37,485 nt of DNA from an uncultured bacterium (GTDB lineage: Bacteria > Verrucomicrobiota > Kiritimatiellia > RFP12 > UBA1067), in NCBI GenBank assembly GCA_902802945.1, contig CADCOC010000023.1:1-37485 (forward strand), read 5' to 3'. The first letter of the stretch is position 1; every line of letters starts with the position of its first letter. The notes beneath the pieces were generated by a model that saw nothing but the letters and a program-made list of their open reading frames with translations, ran no database searches and was not told where the DNA came from. The position numbers and the translations under genes were made by a program. Shown here one piece after another: positions 14,916-23,119 of this stretch.

Positions 14916-15956
14916 ATGATGAAAGAACTTGCGATAGCGGCCCTGGCCGTTGGTGGAGTCTGCGTTGCGGACGCGACAAGCGCGTCCCTCCCGCTCACGA
15001 TCGAGTGGGACAAGACGTTCCCGAAGTCCGACAAGGTGGAACACGCAAAGGTGACGTTCAAGAACCGCTTCGGCATCACGCTGGCTGCCGACGTGTACAA
15101 GCCGAAGGTAGGGAATGAAAAGTTTGCGGCGATTGCGGTTTCGGGTCCATTCGGTGCGGTGAAGGAGCAATCGAGCGGCCTCTATGCGCAGACGCTCGCG
15201 GAGCGTGGCTTCCTGACGATCGCGTTCGATCCTTCCTTCACGGGCGAGTCGAGCGGCACGCCGCGTTACGTCGCTTCGCCGGACATCAACACGGAAGACT
15301 TCCAGGCGGCGGTGGACTATCTCATCTCGCGCGATGACGTTGACGCCGACAAGATAGGCATCCTCGGCATCTGCGGATGGGGCGGCCTCGCCATCAACGC
15401 GGCGGCGGTCGATACCCGCGTCAAGGCGACGGTGGCCTCGACGATGTACGACATGACGCGGGTGACGGCGAATGGCTACTTCGACAAGGAGGACAGCGCG
15501 GCGGCGCGCAAGGCGAAGAAGGAGGCGATGAACGCCCAGCGCATCAAGGACTTCAAGTCCGGAACATACGAGCTTGGCGGCGGCGTGGTCGATCCGCTCC
15601 CTGCCGACGCTCCGCAGTTCGTGAAAGACTACTACGCTTACTACAAGACGCCGCGCGGTTACCATGCGCGTTCGCTCAACTCGAACGGCGGATGGAACAA
15701 GACGTCCTTCCTCTCGTTCATCAACGCGAAGCTTCTCGCCTACGCGGGCGAGATCGAGAGCGCGGTGATGGTGTTGCACGGCGAAAAGGCGCACAGCCGC
15801 TATTTCGGCGAGACCGCCTTCAAGATGCTCAAGGGCGGGAACAAGGAACTTGTCATCGTTCCCGGCGCGTCGCACTGCGATCTCTACGACGGTGGCGGGA
15901 AGGGCGCGATTCCCTTCGACCGCATCGAGGCGTTTTATAGAAATCATCTGAAATAG
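14916..15956 (+). CDS. Exported alpha/beta hydrolase with a probable Cys nucleophile
   Basis: A 346-residue protein with a signal peptide (MMKELAIAALAVGGVCVADA). The in-frame ATG at 14910 lies only 1 nt from the AAGGAG, so 14916 (7 nt spacing) is preferred. The nucleophile elbow is GICGWGG with Cys at residue 153 where most hydrolases have GxSxG. This elbow, followed by AINAAAVDTRVKATVASTMYDMTRV, matches a dienelactone-hydrolase-like group often found next to LysR regulators. SHCDLYDGG near the end supplies the likely catalytic His. The substrate is unknown. ATSASLP after the signal peptide comes from a dispersed repeat. It is probably controlled by the divergent LysR protein. Confidence 0.85.
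   Translation: MMKELAIAALAVGGVCVADATSASLPLTIEWDKTFPKSDKVEHAKVTFKNRFGITLAADVYKPKVGNEKFAAIAVSGPFGAVKEQSSGLYAQTLAERGFLTIAFDPSFTGESSGTPRYVASPDINTEDFQAAVDYLISRDDVDADKIGILGICGWGGLAINAAAVDTRVKATVASTMYDMTRVTANGYFDKEDSAAARKAKKEAMNAQRIKDFKSGTYELGGGVVDPLPADAPQFVKDYYAYYKTPRGYHARSLNSNGGWNKTSFLSFINAKLLAYAGEIESAVMVLHGEKAHSRYFGETAFKMLKGGNKELVIVPGASHCDLYDGGGKGAIPFDRIEAFYRNHLK
14969..14993 (+). repeat. Structured dispersed repeat, copy 2 (in frame, signal-peptide region)
   Basis: Stem GGACGCG / CGCGTCC, loop ACAAG, tail CTCCCG. The third stem pair is A-T where copies 1 and 3 have C-G, so pairing is kept. It encodes ATSASLP. Confidence 0.8.
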
Positions 15957-15969
15957 GGGTCAATTATTA

Positions 15970-16071
15970 TCTCACGCAGAGGTGCAGAGAGACCGAGAGC
16001 GCAGAGTAATGATTAAGATGTGTGTGGCAAAAACCTCTGCATACTCTGCCTCTCCGCGCCTCTGCGTGAAA
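15970..16071. repeat. Inverted pair of ACGCAGAGG-type repeats
   Basis: CTCACGCAGAGGTGCAGAGA at 15971 and its imperfect reverse complement ending TCTGCGTGAA at 16070 form a roughly 100-nt imperfect hairpin. It fills the space between the hydrolase and the acetyltransferase. Related half-copies lie at 17366 and 28376. Confidence 0.75.
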
Positions 16072-16094
16072 TATTCAAACTTGAGGAATGAGAT

Positions 16095-16658
16095 ATGACA
16101 GTCGAAGAATTCAGAAAGACGATGGACGAGACGGAGTACATTCCCGCTGGGAGTGCGCTTCATCAGGCGTTTCACACATTCTCCCAGGAGGCGCTGAAGA
16201 TTACTGCGGAGCTGAACAGCGCGTACCATGCGCCCGAGGAAGTGCGTGCGCTCATGTCGCGGCTGACGGCGAGCGAGATCGACGAGTCGTTCGGACTGTT
16301 CCCGCCGTTCCACACGGACTGCGGAAAGAACACGAAGATCGGCAAGCGCGTGTTTATCAATGCGGGCTGCCAGTTCCAGGATCAGGGAGGTATTGAAATC
16401 GGCGACGACGTGCTTGTTGGTCCGCAGACGATCATCGCGACGCTCAACCACGATCCCGATCCCGATAAGCGCGGCGGTATGATACCCAAGCCGGTCAAAA
16501 TCGGGAACAAGGTGTGGCTGGGCGCACGGGTGACGATCTGCCCCGGCGTGACAATTGGAGAAGGTGCGATCGTCGGTGCGGGCGCGGTCGTGACGAAGGA
16601 CGTGCCGCCGCGCACGGTCGTCGCCGGCGTTCCTGCCCGCATCATAAAGGAATTGTAA
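16095..16658 (+). CDS. Sugar O-acetyltransferase (maltose/galactoside acetyltransferase-like, hexapeptide repeat)
   Basis: A 187-residue cytoplasmic acetyl-CoA-dependent enzyme. The N-terminal helical segment typical of the Maa/LacA family is followed by left-handed beta-helix hexapeptide turns ([47 protein letters not shown]). The catalytic His is H119 in TLNHD. The end [11 protein letters not shown] is characteristic. It acetylates sugars or related small molecules; the acceptor cannot be told. It lies between the hydrolase and the TetR gene and may belong to the same redox/detoxification island. Confidence 0.9.
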   Translation: MTVEEFRKTMDETEYIPAGSALHQAFHTFSQEALKITAELNSAYHAPEEVRALMSRLTASEIDESFGLFPPFHTDCGKNTKIGKRVFINAGCQFQDQGGIEIGDDVLVGPQTIIATLNHDPDPDKRGGMIPKPVKIGNKVWLGARVTICPGVTIGEGAIVGAGAVVTKDVPPRTVVAGVPARIIKEL

Positions 16659-16691
16659 CCAAGTGACGATTGGCAGTCGGACAAAAAAAAC

Positions 16692-16704
16692 TGACTCGGA
16701 GTCA
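16692..16704. promoter_or_regulatory. Perfect palindrome, candidate TetR operator
   Basis: TGACTC-G-GAGTCA, a 6-1-6 perfect inverted repeat abutting the -35 of the TetR promoter. Position and symmetry suit autoregulation. Confidence 0.5.
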
Positions 16705-16733
16705 TTGACTTGCGGTCGGTGATGTGATACAAT
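16705..16733 (+). promoter_or_regulatory. Sigma70-type promoter of the TetR-flavodoxin operon
   Basis: TTGACT at 16705-16710 and TACAAT at 16728-16733 with a 17-bp spacer. The leader carries GAGGAGG before the ATG at 16768. Confidence 0.8.
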
Positions 16734-16767
16734 GCTTGTCGTCTTTCATCCCAGAGGAGGTTATCGA

Positions 16768-17382
16768 ATGACAAAGCGGCAGGAAAACGCGCAGGAAACG
16801 CGCCGGAGAATATACACCACGGCGTGTTCCCTCATTGAGAAGAAAGGTTTTGCCAACGTGTCTGTCGAGGACATCACTCGAGCCTGCGGCGTGGCGAAAG
16901 GCACCTTCTACGTATATTTCAAGCGCAAGGAGGAAATCATCTTCGAATGCTGCAAGGAGTGGTTCAGCGACGTGGACCGCAAGGCGCGCGAGCACAAGGG
17001 CACGATCGTCGAGAAACTCTCCTTCTACTTCAAGGGGTTCATGGAGGGCGTGACGTGCGGCGGTGTGGAGTTGTGCCGCCAGTGGGTGCGCGAGGTGATC
17101 AACCCGGCGGACTCCCCGGGGGAGATGTGCGGCGGCAAGTACGCGTACGATCACAGGCACCTGACGGATTTCCTCAACGACGCGGTGAAGGACGGCTTGC
17201 TGAAGAAGTCGACGCCCGTAGATGCGCTCGTGCATCTTTTCATGAGCGAGCTCTACGGCATGATGACGTGCTGGTGCATGAGCGACACGAAGTTCGATCC
17301 GGGGAAGTGGGTCGGGCGCTTCGCGAAGCTCCAGCTGCCAAACCTCCTCGCGCCGTATGTTAAGACTCACGCCTCTGCGTGA
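16768..17382 (+). CDS. TetR/AcrR-family transcriptional regulator
   Basis: A 204-residue repressor-type protein. ATG 16768 follows GAGGAGG with proper spacing. The N-terminus RRRIYTTACSLIEKKGFANVSVEDITRACGVAKGTFYVYFKRKEEII is the TetR helix-turn-helix. The C-terminal ligand-binding domain is unassigned. The gene has its own promoter with an adjacent palindrome and leads a run of redox genes, which it probably controls together with itself. The last residues (THASA) and the stop codon come from a CTCACGC / GCGTGAG repeat, so the original C-terminus may have been changed by repeat insertion. Confidence 0.9.
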   Translation: MTKRQENAQETRRRIYTTACSLIEKKGFANVSVEDITRACGVAKGTFYVYFKRKEEIIFECCKEWFSDVDRKAREHKGTIVEKLSFYFKGFMEGVTCGGVELCRQWVREVINPADSPGEMCGGKYAYDHRHLTDFLNDAVKDGLLKKSTPVDALVHLFMSELYGMMTCWCMSDTKFDPGKWVGRFAKLQLPNLLAPYVKTHASA

Positions 17383-17383
17383 G
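17366..17383. repeat. ACGCAGAGG-type repeat remnant at the TetR stop codon
   Basis: CTCACGC-CTCT-GCGTGAG forms a 7-bp stem. It matches both outer ends of the repeat at 15970-16071 and contains the stop of the TetR gene. Confidence 0.6.
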
Positions 17384-17426
17384 ATAAAACTTACCTACAA
17401 AACAAGACCAAGAAAGGAAAACGAAA

Positions 17427-18050
17427 ATGAACAGGAAAGAATTCATCAAGAACATCGGCGCGGCTGCGGGCATTGCGGCGCTCGGACTGGGCTGCTCGAA
17501 AGAGGCGGAGGCAAGTGGAACGGCCGACACAAACAAGGTAGCCGTATCCGCCGGCAAAATGGCCGTTGTGTACTTCTCGTGGAGCCCTGATGGCAACACG
17601 CGCTTCGCGGCGACGACCATCGCGAAGAAGGCCGGCGCGGCGCTCTTCGAGATCAAGGCCGAGACGCCCTACAACAGCGACTTCAACAAGTGCTGCGACG
17701 AGGCGAAGCCGGAATGCTACGGCAAGAAGCTCCGCTCGATCAAGCCGATTGAGGGACTCGACCTCGCGAAATACGACGTCGTGTTCGTTGGCACGCCTGA
17801 CTGGTGGGGCACGATGGCGCCGCCCGTTCGCACGTGGGTGACGCAGAACAAAGACGCGCTGAAGGGCAAGACCGTCTGCATCTTCCAGACACACGGCGGT
17901 GGCGGAATGGAGCGCGTGGGCAAGGAGTTTGCTGAGGTGATTGGTGACGCGGCGAAAGTCCTGCCGCCCAAGGCGTTCCCGGGATCGTCCATCAAGTCCG
18001 CCACAAAGGCGCTTGAGGCGTTCGTCACGGATCGTCTCGCGGTGAAGTGA
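17427..18050 (+). CDS. Exported flavodoxin-like protein (probable lipoprotein)
   Basis: A 207-residue protein. The N-terminus MNRKEFIKNIGAAAGIAALGLGCS resembles a Tat-like leader (although RK, not RR) with a lipobox LGLGC at about residues 19-23, so it is probably a membrane-anchored lipoprotein outside the cytoplasm. The flavodoxin fold starts at MAVVYFSWSPDGNTRFAA, the phosphate-binding loop for FMN, and GTPDWWGTMAPPVRTW is the flavin-stacking loop. It probably carries electrons or reduces a quinone or other electrophile. It lies 44 bp after the TetR gene and just before a second flavodoxin with the same leader. Confidence 0.85.
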   Translation: MNRKEFIKNIGAAAGIAALGLGCSKEAEASGTADTNKVAVSAGKMAVVYFSWSPDGNTRFAATTIAKKAGAALFEIKAETPYNSDFNKCCDEAKPECYGKKLRSIKPIEGLDLAKYDVVFVGTPDWWGTMAPPVRTWVTQNKDALKGKTVCIFQTHGGGGMERVGKEFAEVIGDAAKVLPPKAFPGSSIKSATKALEAFVTDRLAVK

Positions 18051-18073
18051 ATCACGCGGAGGGAAACAAGAAA

Positions 18074-18691
18074 ATGAACAGGAAAGAATTCATCAAGATA
18101 ATGGGCGCGGTCGCAACTGCGGCGGCGCTCGGCAACATCGGTTTCGCCGAGGAAGGAAAGAAGAAAATGAGCAAGAGCATCGTCGTCTACTTCTCGCACA
18201 CGGGCGAGAACTACTCGGTTGGCGTCATCACGGTGGGCAACACCGCGAAGGTCGCGAAGGAGATCGCCGCGCAGACGGGCGCGGAGACCTGGGAGATCAA
18301 GGAGAAGAACCCCTATCCCGAGAAGTACACGCCGTGCATCGAAGTCGCAAAGAAGGAAATGCAGGCGAAGGCGCGCCCGGAGTTCGTCGGCGAGGTGCCT
18401 GATCTCTCGGCGTACGACACCATCTACCTCGGCTACCCGAACTGGTGGGCCGATGCTCCGATGGTCGTCTATTCGTTCCTCGACAAGGCCAAGATCGACG
18501 GCAAGACGATTCTTCCGTTCTGCACGCACGAGGGGTCCGGACTCGGCTCGACGGCGCGCAAGCTGGCGGTGGCGTATCCGAAGGCGAAGGTGGAGCTCAA
18601 GGGGCTTGCGCTCTACGGACACGTCGCGCAGAACGAACCGGAAGCGGTGAAGAGCGCCGTCGCCAAGTGGCTCAAGCAGCTCGGCAGGTGA
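18074..18691 (+). CDS. Second exported flavodoxin-like protein
   Basis: A 205-residue protein. I chose ATG 18074 because MNRKEFIKIMGAVATAAALGNIGFA repeats the leader of the gene upstream; a GTG at 18047 overlapping the previous stop is the alternative. The flavodoxin domain starts IVVYFSHTGENYSVG, with the FMN phosphate loop, and GYPNWWADAPMVVYSFLD and FCTHEGSGLGSTARKL follow, which are usual in the Flavodoxin_4-type group. There is no lipobox cysteine, so it is probably soluble in the periplasm. The pair appears to be an old duplication. It sits in the TetR-led operon. Confidence 0.85.
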   Translation: MNRKEFIKIMGAVATAAALGNIGFAEEGKKKMSKSIVVYFSHTGENYSVGVITVGNTAKVAKEIAAQTGAETWEIKEKNPYPEKYTPCIEVAKKEMQAKARPEFVGEVPDLSAYDTIYLGYPNWWADAPMVVYSFLDKAKIDGKTILPFCTHEGSGLGSTARKLAVAYPKAKVELKGLALYGHVAQNEPEAVKSAVAKWLKQLGR

Positions 18692-18748
18692 TCTGCAGTA
18701 ACTTAGGGCGACGCACTGATTTTTAAGAAGCCAATGGAGAAAACGAAA

Positions 18749-19108
18749 ATGAGCAAACTCACAATCATCGCGGCGGTTGCCGCTCCGCTCGCCGCGATTG
18801 CGGGCACCCTTGAAGTGCCATCCGTGAAATTCGCCGATGGCATCGCAATGCCGCGTTTCGGCATCGGCACCTACGCGCAGGGCTCCAACGAAATCTGCTC
18901 GAACAGCGTCTCCATCGCGCTCAAGGCAGGCTACCGCCACATCGACACGGCACATGCCTACAACGACGAGCGCGGCGTCGGCGCGGCGATAAAGGCTAGC
19001 GGAATCCCGCGGAAGGAGATTTGGGTCGCGAGCAAGCTGTGGCCGTCCGAATACGGCGAAGGAAAAACGGCGGGAGACAACCGCGCGAACGAAAGGAAAC
19101 GCCAATGA
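18749..19108 (+). pseudogene. 5' remnant of an exported aldo/keto reductase
   Basis: From ATG 18749 (GGAG upstream) the frame encodes a signal peptide (MSKLTIIAAVAAPLAAIAG) and then the start of an aldo/keto reductase: GIAMPRFGIGTYAQG, AGYRHIDTAHAYNDE with the cofactor Asp and catalytic Tyr, and WVASKLWPSEYGEGKT. Homology stops there, at about a third of the normal ~280-300 residues. The frame runs on as AGDNRANERKRQ, which is the ribosome-binding leader of the next gene. A deletion has therefore removed the rest of the barrel, including the catalytic Lys-His side, and fused the remnant to its neighbour. An assembly error is the alternative. Confidence 0.75.
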
Positions 19109-19728
19109 AAGTAGTATTGATAAACGGAAGTCCGCGCGCCAACGGCAACACGGCCCGGGCGCTGAAGGAAGTTGCCGGCACGCTTGGCGCTGAAGGCATC
19201 GAAACCGAGACGGTCTGGACAGGCAACAAGCCCGTCCGCGGATGCGTTGCCTGCTATCAGTGCAAGGCAAAGAACCTCGGCAAGTGCGTATTCAATGACG
19301 ATGCGGCAAACGGCATCATAGAGAAGCTGAAGGAGGCGGACGGAATCGTCGTCGGCTCGCCGGTCTACTACGGGCAGCCGGCGGGCGCGTTCCTTGCGCT
19401 TTGGCAGCGCATCTGCTTCGCGGGCACCGAGTTCGTCAAGGCGAAGCCCGCCGCGTCCGTCGCGGTTTGCCGCCGCGGAGGATCGACTGCGGCGTACCAG
19501 TGCATGAACATGCCGTTCGAGATGCTGAGCTGTCCCGTCGTCACGTCGCAGTACTGGAACGTGACTTTCGGACGCGAGGAGGGCGAGTGCGAACGCGACA
19601 CCGAAGGAATGCAGACGATGCGTACGCTCGGGCGCAACATGGCCTGGCTCCTCAAGAACCTCAAGCGTGGCGACGCAATCCCCCGCTCCGCCGACGAACC
19701 TTGGCAGCCGATGCACTTCATACGCTGA
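19105..19728 (+). CDS. NADPH-dependent FMN reductase / flavodoxin-like fold protein
   Basis: A 207-residue cytoplasmic flavoprotein. The N-terminus MKVVLINGSPRANGNTARAL is the FMN-binding loop of the NADPH-dependent FMN reductase family. CVACYQCKAKNLGKCVFNDD follows and is the cysteine-rich segment typical of the iron-sulfur flavoprotein-like subgroup. GSPVYYGQPAGAF forms the flavin-contacting loop. The start has AAGGA in front and overlaps the stop of the aldo/keto reductase remnant. It is probably part of the TetR-led redox operon. Confidence 0.88.
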   Translation: MKVVLINGSPRANGNTARALKEVAGTLGAEGIETETVWTGNKPVRGCVACYQCKAKNLGKCVFNDDAANGIIEKLKEADGIVVGSPVYYGQPAGAFLALWQRICFAGTEFVKAKPAASVAVCRRGGSTAAYQCMNMPFEMLSCPVVTSQYWNVTFGREEGECERDTEGMQTMRTLGRNMAWLLKNLKRGDAIPRSADEPWQPMHFIR

Positions 19729-19754
19729 ATCGCCGGCAATGACAAGGAGAAAGC

Positions 19755-20822
19755 ATGAACAAACTTATAACAGGAGGAATCGCAATGGCGATGGCAATCA
19801 CGGCAAATGCCGCCGAGCTGACGGCAAAGGAAAGCGCGATCGTCGACATCGGCGCGTGGACGGCGCGCGGCGAGCAGGACAAGCTCGGCGCGGCGTTCAA
19901 GGCGGGCTTCGACGCGGGGCTTACGCTGAACGAGGCGAAGGAACTCGTCGGACAGCTCTACGCCTACTGCGGCTTCCCGCGAGCGCTCAATGCGGCGGGA
20001 ACGTTGATGAAGGTCGCGGACGAGGCCAAGCCTGCGGAAGGCACCGCGGCAAATATGCCGCGCGGCTCGCTCGGGGAAAGGGCGCTGCCGGTCGGAACAG
20101 CCAACCAGACGAAGCTCTGCGGCGGACCTGTCAAGGGCGCGCTATTCGACTTCCATCCGCAGCTCGACGAATACCTCAAGACGCATCTCTTCGGCGACGT
20201 CTTCGCGCGCGACAACATCGACTGGCGGACGCGTGAGATCGTCACGATTGCCGCGCTCGCGGCGCGCCCTGAGACGGCGCCGCAGATGAAGGCGCACATC
20301 GCGATTGGCAAGGTGAACGGCGTCACCGACGCGCAGGCGAAAGCGATCGTGCGGCACGTGCAGGTGGCCGCGACAAGCGCGGCCCTCCCGGCTGACTGGT
20401 CTCCGATTCCCGTGGGCGAGCCGAACACGGCTTATGCTAAGTACTTTATCGGCAACAGCTATCTCCACAAGCTTACGCTCGACCAGGTGCCGGCGTTCGG
20501 CGTCACGTTCGAGCCGGGCTGCCGCAACAACTGGCACATCCACCATGCGAAGACGGGCGGCGGGCAGATGCTCATCGTCACGGCGGGCGAGGGTTATTAC
20601 CAGGAATGGGGCAAGCCGGCGCGGCGTCTGCGCAAGGGCGACACGGTGAACATTCCCGCGAACGTCAAGCACTGGCATGGCGCCGCGCCGGATTGTTGGT
20701 TCCAGCACATCGCGCTTGAGGTCCCCGGCACGGAGCAGTCGAACGAATGGTGCGAACCGGTGGATGACGCCGCCTACGCCGAGCAAGTAACGTCTCGACG
20801 TATGAATCTCTCGCGATACTGA
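19755..20822 (+). CDS. Exported carboxymuconolactone decarboxylase-cupin fusion
   Basis: A 355-residue protein with a signal peptide (MNKLITGGIAMAMAITANA). The first part, about residues 20-85, and a second helical unit at about 130-205 (IDWRTREIVTIAALAARPETAPQMKAHI) resemble AhpD/carboxymuconolactone decarboxylase helices. The C-terminal third is a cupin barrel with the metal ligands in NNWHIHHA and VKHWHGAAPD. The two parts are joined by a linker encoded partly by a dispersed repeat (ATSAALP). Such fusions occur beside flavodoxins and aldo/keto reductases in gut bacteria, but no substrate is established as far as I know. It is the last gene of the island. Confidence 0.85.
   Translation: MNKLITGGIAMAMAITANAAELTAKESAIVDIGAWTARGEQDKLGAAFKAGFDAGLTLNEAKELVGQLYAYCGFPRALNAAGTLMKVADEAKPAEGTAANMPRGSLGERALPVGTANQTKLCGGPVKGALFDFHPQLDEYLKTHLFGDVFARDNIDWRTREIVTIAALAARPETAPQMKAHIAIGKVNGVTDAQAKAIVRHVQVAATSAALPADWSPIPVGEPNTAYAKYFIGNSYLHKLTLDQVPAFGVTFEPGCRNNWHIHHAKTGGGQMLIVTAGEGYYQEWGKPARRLRKGDTVNIPANVKHWHGAAPDCWFQHIALEVPGTEQSNEWCEPVDDAAYAEQVTSRRMNLSRY
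20367..20391 (+). repeat. Structured dispersed repeat, copy 3 (in frame, domain linker)
   Basis: Stem GGCCGCG / CGCGGCC, loop ACAAG, tail CTCCCG, identical in sequence to copy 1. It encodes ATSAALP between the decarboxylase-like and cupin domains. Confidence 0.8.
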
Positions 20823-20921
20823 CTCTTCTCATCTGCTAATCCGTTTAAATTGTTAAGTGATTTTGCAGTGCGGAAATAGTATGGCACATTTGTAGCGCGT
20901 TCTCCTTACATGGGGGGCGCG

Positions 20922-22022
20922 TTAACCTCCTAGGGCACGAAGGATTTCGGCTTCCGACGTGATGCCTGCCTCGACCTTGGCGCGCGCGTCGTCTGCAATC
21001 GAGGTGGAAAGTCCCGTTTCGGGAGCGTACATCTCGAAGAGGCCGATACGCCCCCAGTAGCCGCGTCCGCCGCAGGCAACGCAGCCTTTCGGCTCCCAGC
21101 CGCGTACACCTTTCGTGCGGCACTCAGGACAAAGCCTGCGCACAAGCCGCTGCGCCACGGCGAGGCGGAGCGTGGCCGGCACCAGGTTCGGGTCAAGCCC
21201 CATGTCCACGAGCCGCGTGACGGTGGACTTCGCGTCGTTCGTGTGGAGTGTGGAGAGGACGAGGTGTCCCGTGAGTGCGGCCTTCACCGCCGCGTCGAGG
21301 GAGTCCGAATCGCGAATCTCGCCGATCATCACCACGTCGGGATCGTGGCGCAGCAGCGACTTCAGCGCCTTCGCAAAATTGACCTTGTCCGCGGAATCCA
21401 CCTCCGCCTGCGCCACGCCCGGGATTTCGTACTCGATGGGGTCCTCCACCGTGATGATGTTGAGCGGCTCGCCTTTCATCAGTTCTTGGATGGCGGCGTA
21501 GAGCGTGGTCGTCTTGCCGCTGCCCGTGGGACCGGTGAGCAGCACTAGGCCGTGCGGACGCCGCAACACGGCCTCGAAGGCCGCGCGGTCGGAATCGGAC
21601 ATCCCAAGCTCCGCGATGCCGAGGCGTTTGCCGCCAGTCTCAAGAAGGCGTAGCGTCACGCGCTCTCCATGGCGCACTGGCAGCGTCGCCATGCGCACGT
21701 CGAGCGGCGAGGCGGCGAACGCGCCCGCGCCGCCCATCCGCCACGAGAATCCGCCGTCCTGTGGGGCGCGGCGTTCGGCGATGTCCAGGGAGGCGAGCAC
21801 CTTCAGCCGGCTCGTCACCGCGTTCTGCATTGCGGCGGGGATGCGCAGAACTTCCTCCAGCGCGCCGTCGATGCGGAACCGGACGCGCACCGAGTCCGCC
21901 GCCGGGTCGAGATGCACGTCCGAGGCGTGCAGGAGCAGACCCGCGCGCAGGATGCGGTCGACAAGCTGCACGCTGTCTGTAAGCGACTCGGCGTGCGCGA
22001 GCAGTTCCTGTGCGCTCAGCAT
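20922..22022 (-). CDS. GspE/PilB-type secretion or pilus assembly ATPase
   Basis: A 366-residue cytoplasmic hexameric ATPase. It has HASDVHLDP, Walker A GPTGSGKT at 164-171, the Asp box TVEDPIEYEIPG, Walker B-type PDVVMIGEIRD, a His box (LSTLHTND) and a tetracysteine zinc site (C298, C301, C314, C317), which is characteristic of GspE/PilB and absent from PilT. It lacks the usual ~130-residue N-terminal GspE domain, so its docking to a GspL/PilM partner must differ. It overlaps the PilT-like gene upstream by 7 nt and is last in the operon. Confidence 0.9.
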   Translation of the reverse strand: MLSAQELLAHAESLTDSVQLVDRILRAGLLLHASDVHLDPAADSVRVRFRIDGALEEVLRIPAAMQNAVTSRLKVLASLDIAERRAPQDGGFSWRMGGAGAFAASPLDVRMATLPVRHGERVTLRLLETGGKRLGIAELGMSDSDRAAFEAVLRRPHGLVLLTGPTGSGKTTTLYAAIQELMKGEPLNIITVEDPIEYEIPGVAQAEVDSADKVNFAKALKSLLRHDPDVVMIGEIRDSDSLDAAVKAALTGHLVLSTLHTNDAKSTVTRLVDMGLDPNLVPATLRLAVAQRLVRRLCPECRTKGVRGWEPKGCVACGGRGYWGRIGLFEMYAPETGLSTSIADDARAKVEAGITSEAEILRALGG

Positions 22023-23119
22023 AGTCGCATCCTCCCCTTGAGAATGTCTGGGTTCTTCGAGAGGGCGAGGGCCGTGCGCTCGTCGACGCGTCCCGCCGCC
22101 AGCAGTTCCGCGAGCGACTGGTCGAGCGTCAACATGCCGGCGTTCCGTCCCGTCTCTATGACGGAATAGATTTGCGCCGTGCGTCCGGTGGCGATGAGGT
22201 TGGCACAGGCCGGCGTGTTGACAAGCAGTTCACATGCGGGATGGCGCGTGCCGTCTGGAGATGCCAGCAGGTGTTGCGCGAAGATGCCGCGCAGGACGAG
22301 CGCGAGCTGGTGGCGCGCGCTCGACTGCTCTTCGGCGGGAAAGACAGATACGAGCCGCTCGATCGCGCCGGCGCAGTCGCCTGCGTGGAGCGTGGTGAAC
22401 ACGAGGTGCCCTGTCTCGGCTGCACGCAGCGCGGTGCGGATTGTCGCCAGGTCGCGGATCTCGCCAACGAGTATCACGTCGGGGTCCTGGCGAAGCGCCT
22501 CTACGAGCGCGTCGTTGAAGCTGCGCGTGTCGCGTCCAACCTGCCGCTGGTTGATGATGCACTTGTCGGCCTGATGCACGTATTCGATCGGGTCCTCAAT
22601 TGTGATGATGTGCCCCTGGCGTCGGTGGTTGATGCGGTCGACCATCGTGGCGAGCGTCGTGGATTTTCCGCTGCCGGTAGGTCCCGTCACGACAACCAGC
22701 CCGTCGTTCTCGTTGCAGAAGTCGGCAAGGCGCGGAGGCAACCCAAGTTCCCCAAAGGAACGGAAACGTGCGTCGAGCCGACGCAGGGCGATCGCGTGGC
22801 GGTCGTTAGATCGGTAGAGGTTGAAGCGGTAGCGCGAGCCTGACGGACTCGTCAAAGCGCCGTCGATCGTGCCGTCCCGCGCAAGCGTGAGGCGCACGCG
22901 CTCGGTGCCGTCAGGACATCCGATTGGCAACGTGTAAAGCCCCAGCTCCATCGTGAGCTCGTCGACCGTCTGCATGTCGAACGGCTTGAAATTGCCTTTC
23001 GGGACAAGTGCCCCGCGGATGCGGAAGCGAGGCGCAAGCCCCACCGAAATGTGCAGGTCGCTGGCATCGAACTCCTCGCACAGGTCGAGTAGCGTCTCCA
23101 TAAGGGAACTCATCGTCAT
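22016..23119 (-). CDS. PilT-type retraction ATPase
   Basis: A 367-residue ATPase. I chose ATG 23119 because it overlaps the previous stop as ATGA, like the rest of the operon; in-frame ATGs at 23125 and 23113 are alternatives. The N-terminus has DASDLHISVGLAPRFRIRG. Walker A is GPTGSGKS, followed by TIEDPIEYVHQ, DPDVILVGEIRD and TTLHAGDC. There is no tetracysteine, and the C-terminal CANLIATGR resembles the AIRNLIREG motif of PilT. PilT proteins power pilus retraction. Its pairing with a GspE/PilB-like ATPase favours a type IV pilus-like machine over a pure type II secretion system. Confidence 0.88.
   Translation of the reverse strand: MTMSSLMETLLDLCEEFDASDLHISVGLAPRFRIRGALVPKGNFKPFDMQTVDELTMELGLYTLPIGCPDGTERVRLTLARDGTIDGALTSPSGSRYRFNLYRSNDRHAIALRRLDARFRSFGELGLPPRLADFCNENDGLVVVTGPTGSGKSTTLATMVDRINHRRQGHIITIEDPIEYVHQADKCIINQRQVGRDTRSFNDALVEALRQDPDVILVGEIRDLATIRTALRAAETGHLVFTTLHAGDCAGAIERLVSVFPAEEQSSARHQLALVLRGIFAQHLLASPDGTRHPACELLVNTPACANLIATGRTAQIYSVIETGRNAGMLTLDQSLAELLAAGRVDERTALALSKNPDILKGRMRLC

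Noticed and set aside
20823..20921. Possible terminator between the convergent cupin fusion and GspE genes
   Set aside because: The GC-rich strings there are direct repeats (GCGCGTT), not an inverted repeat, and no stem plus T-run could be found.
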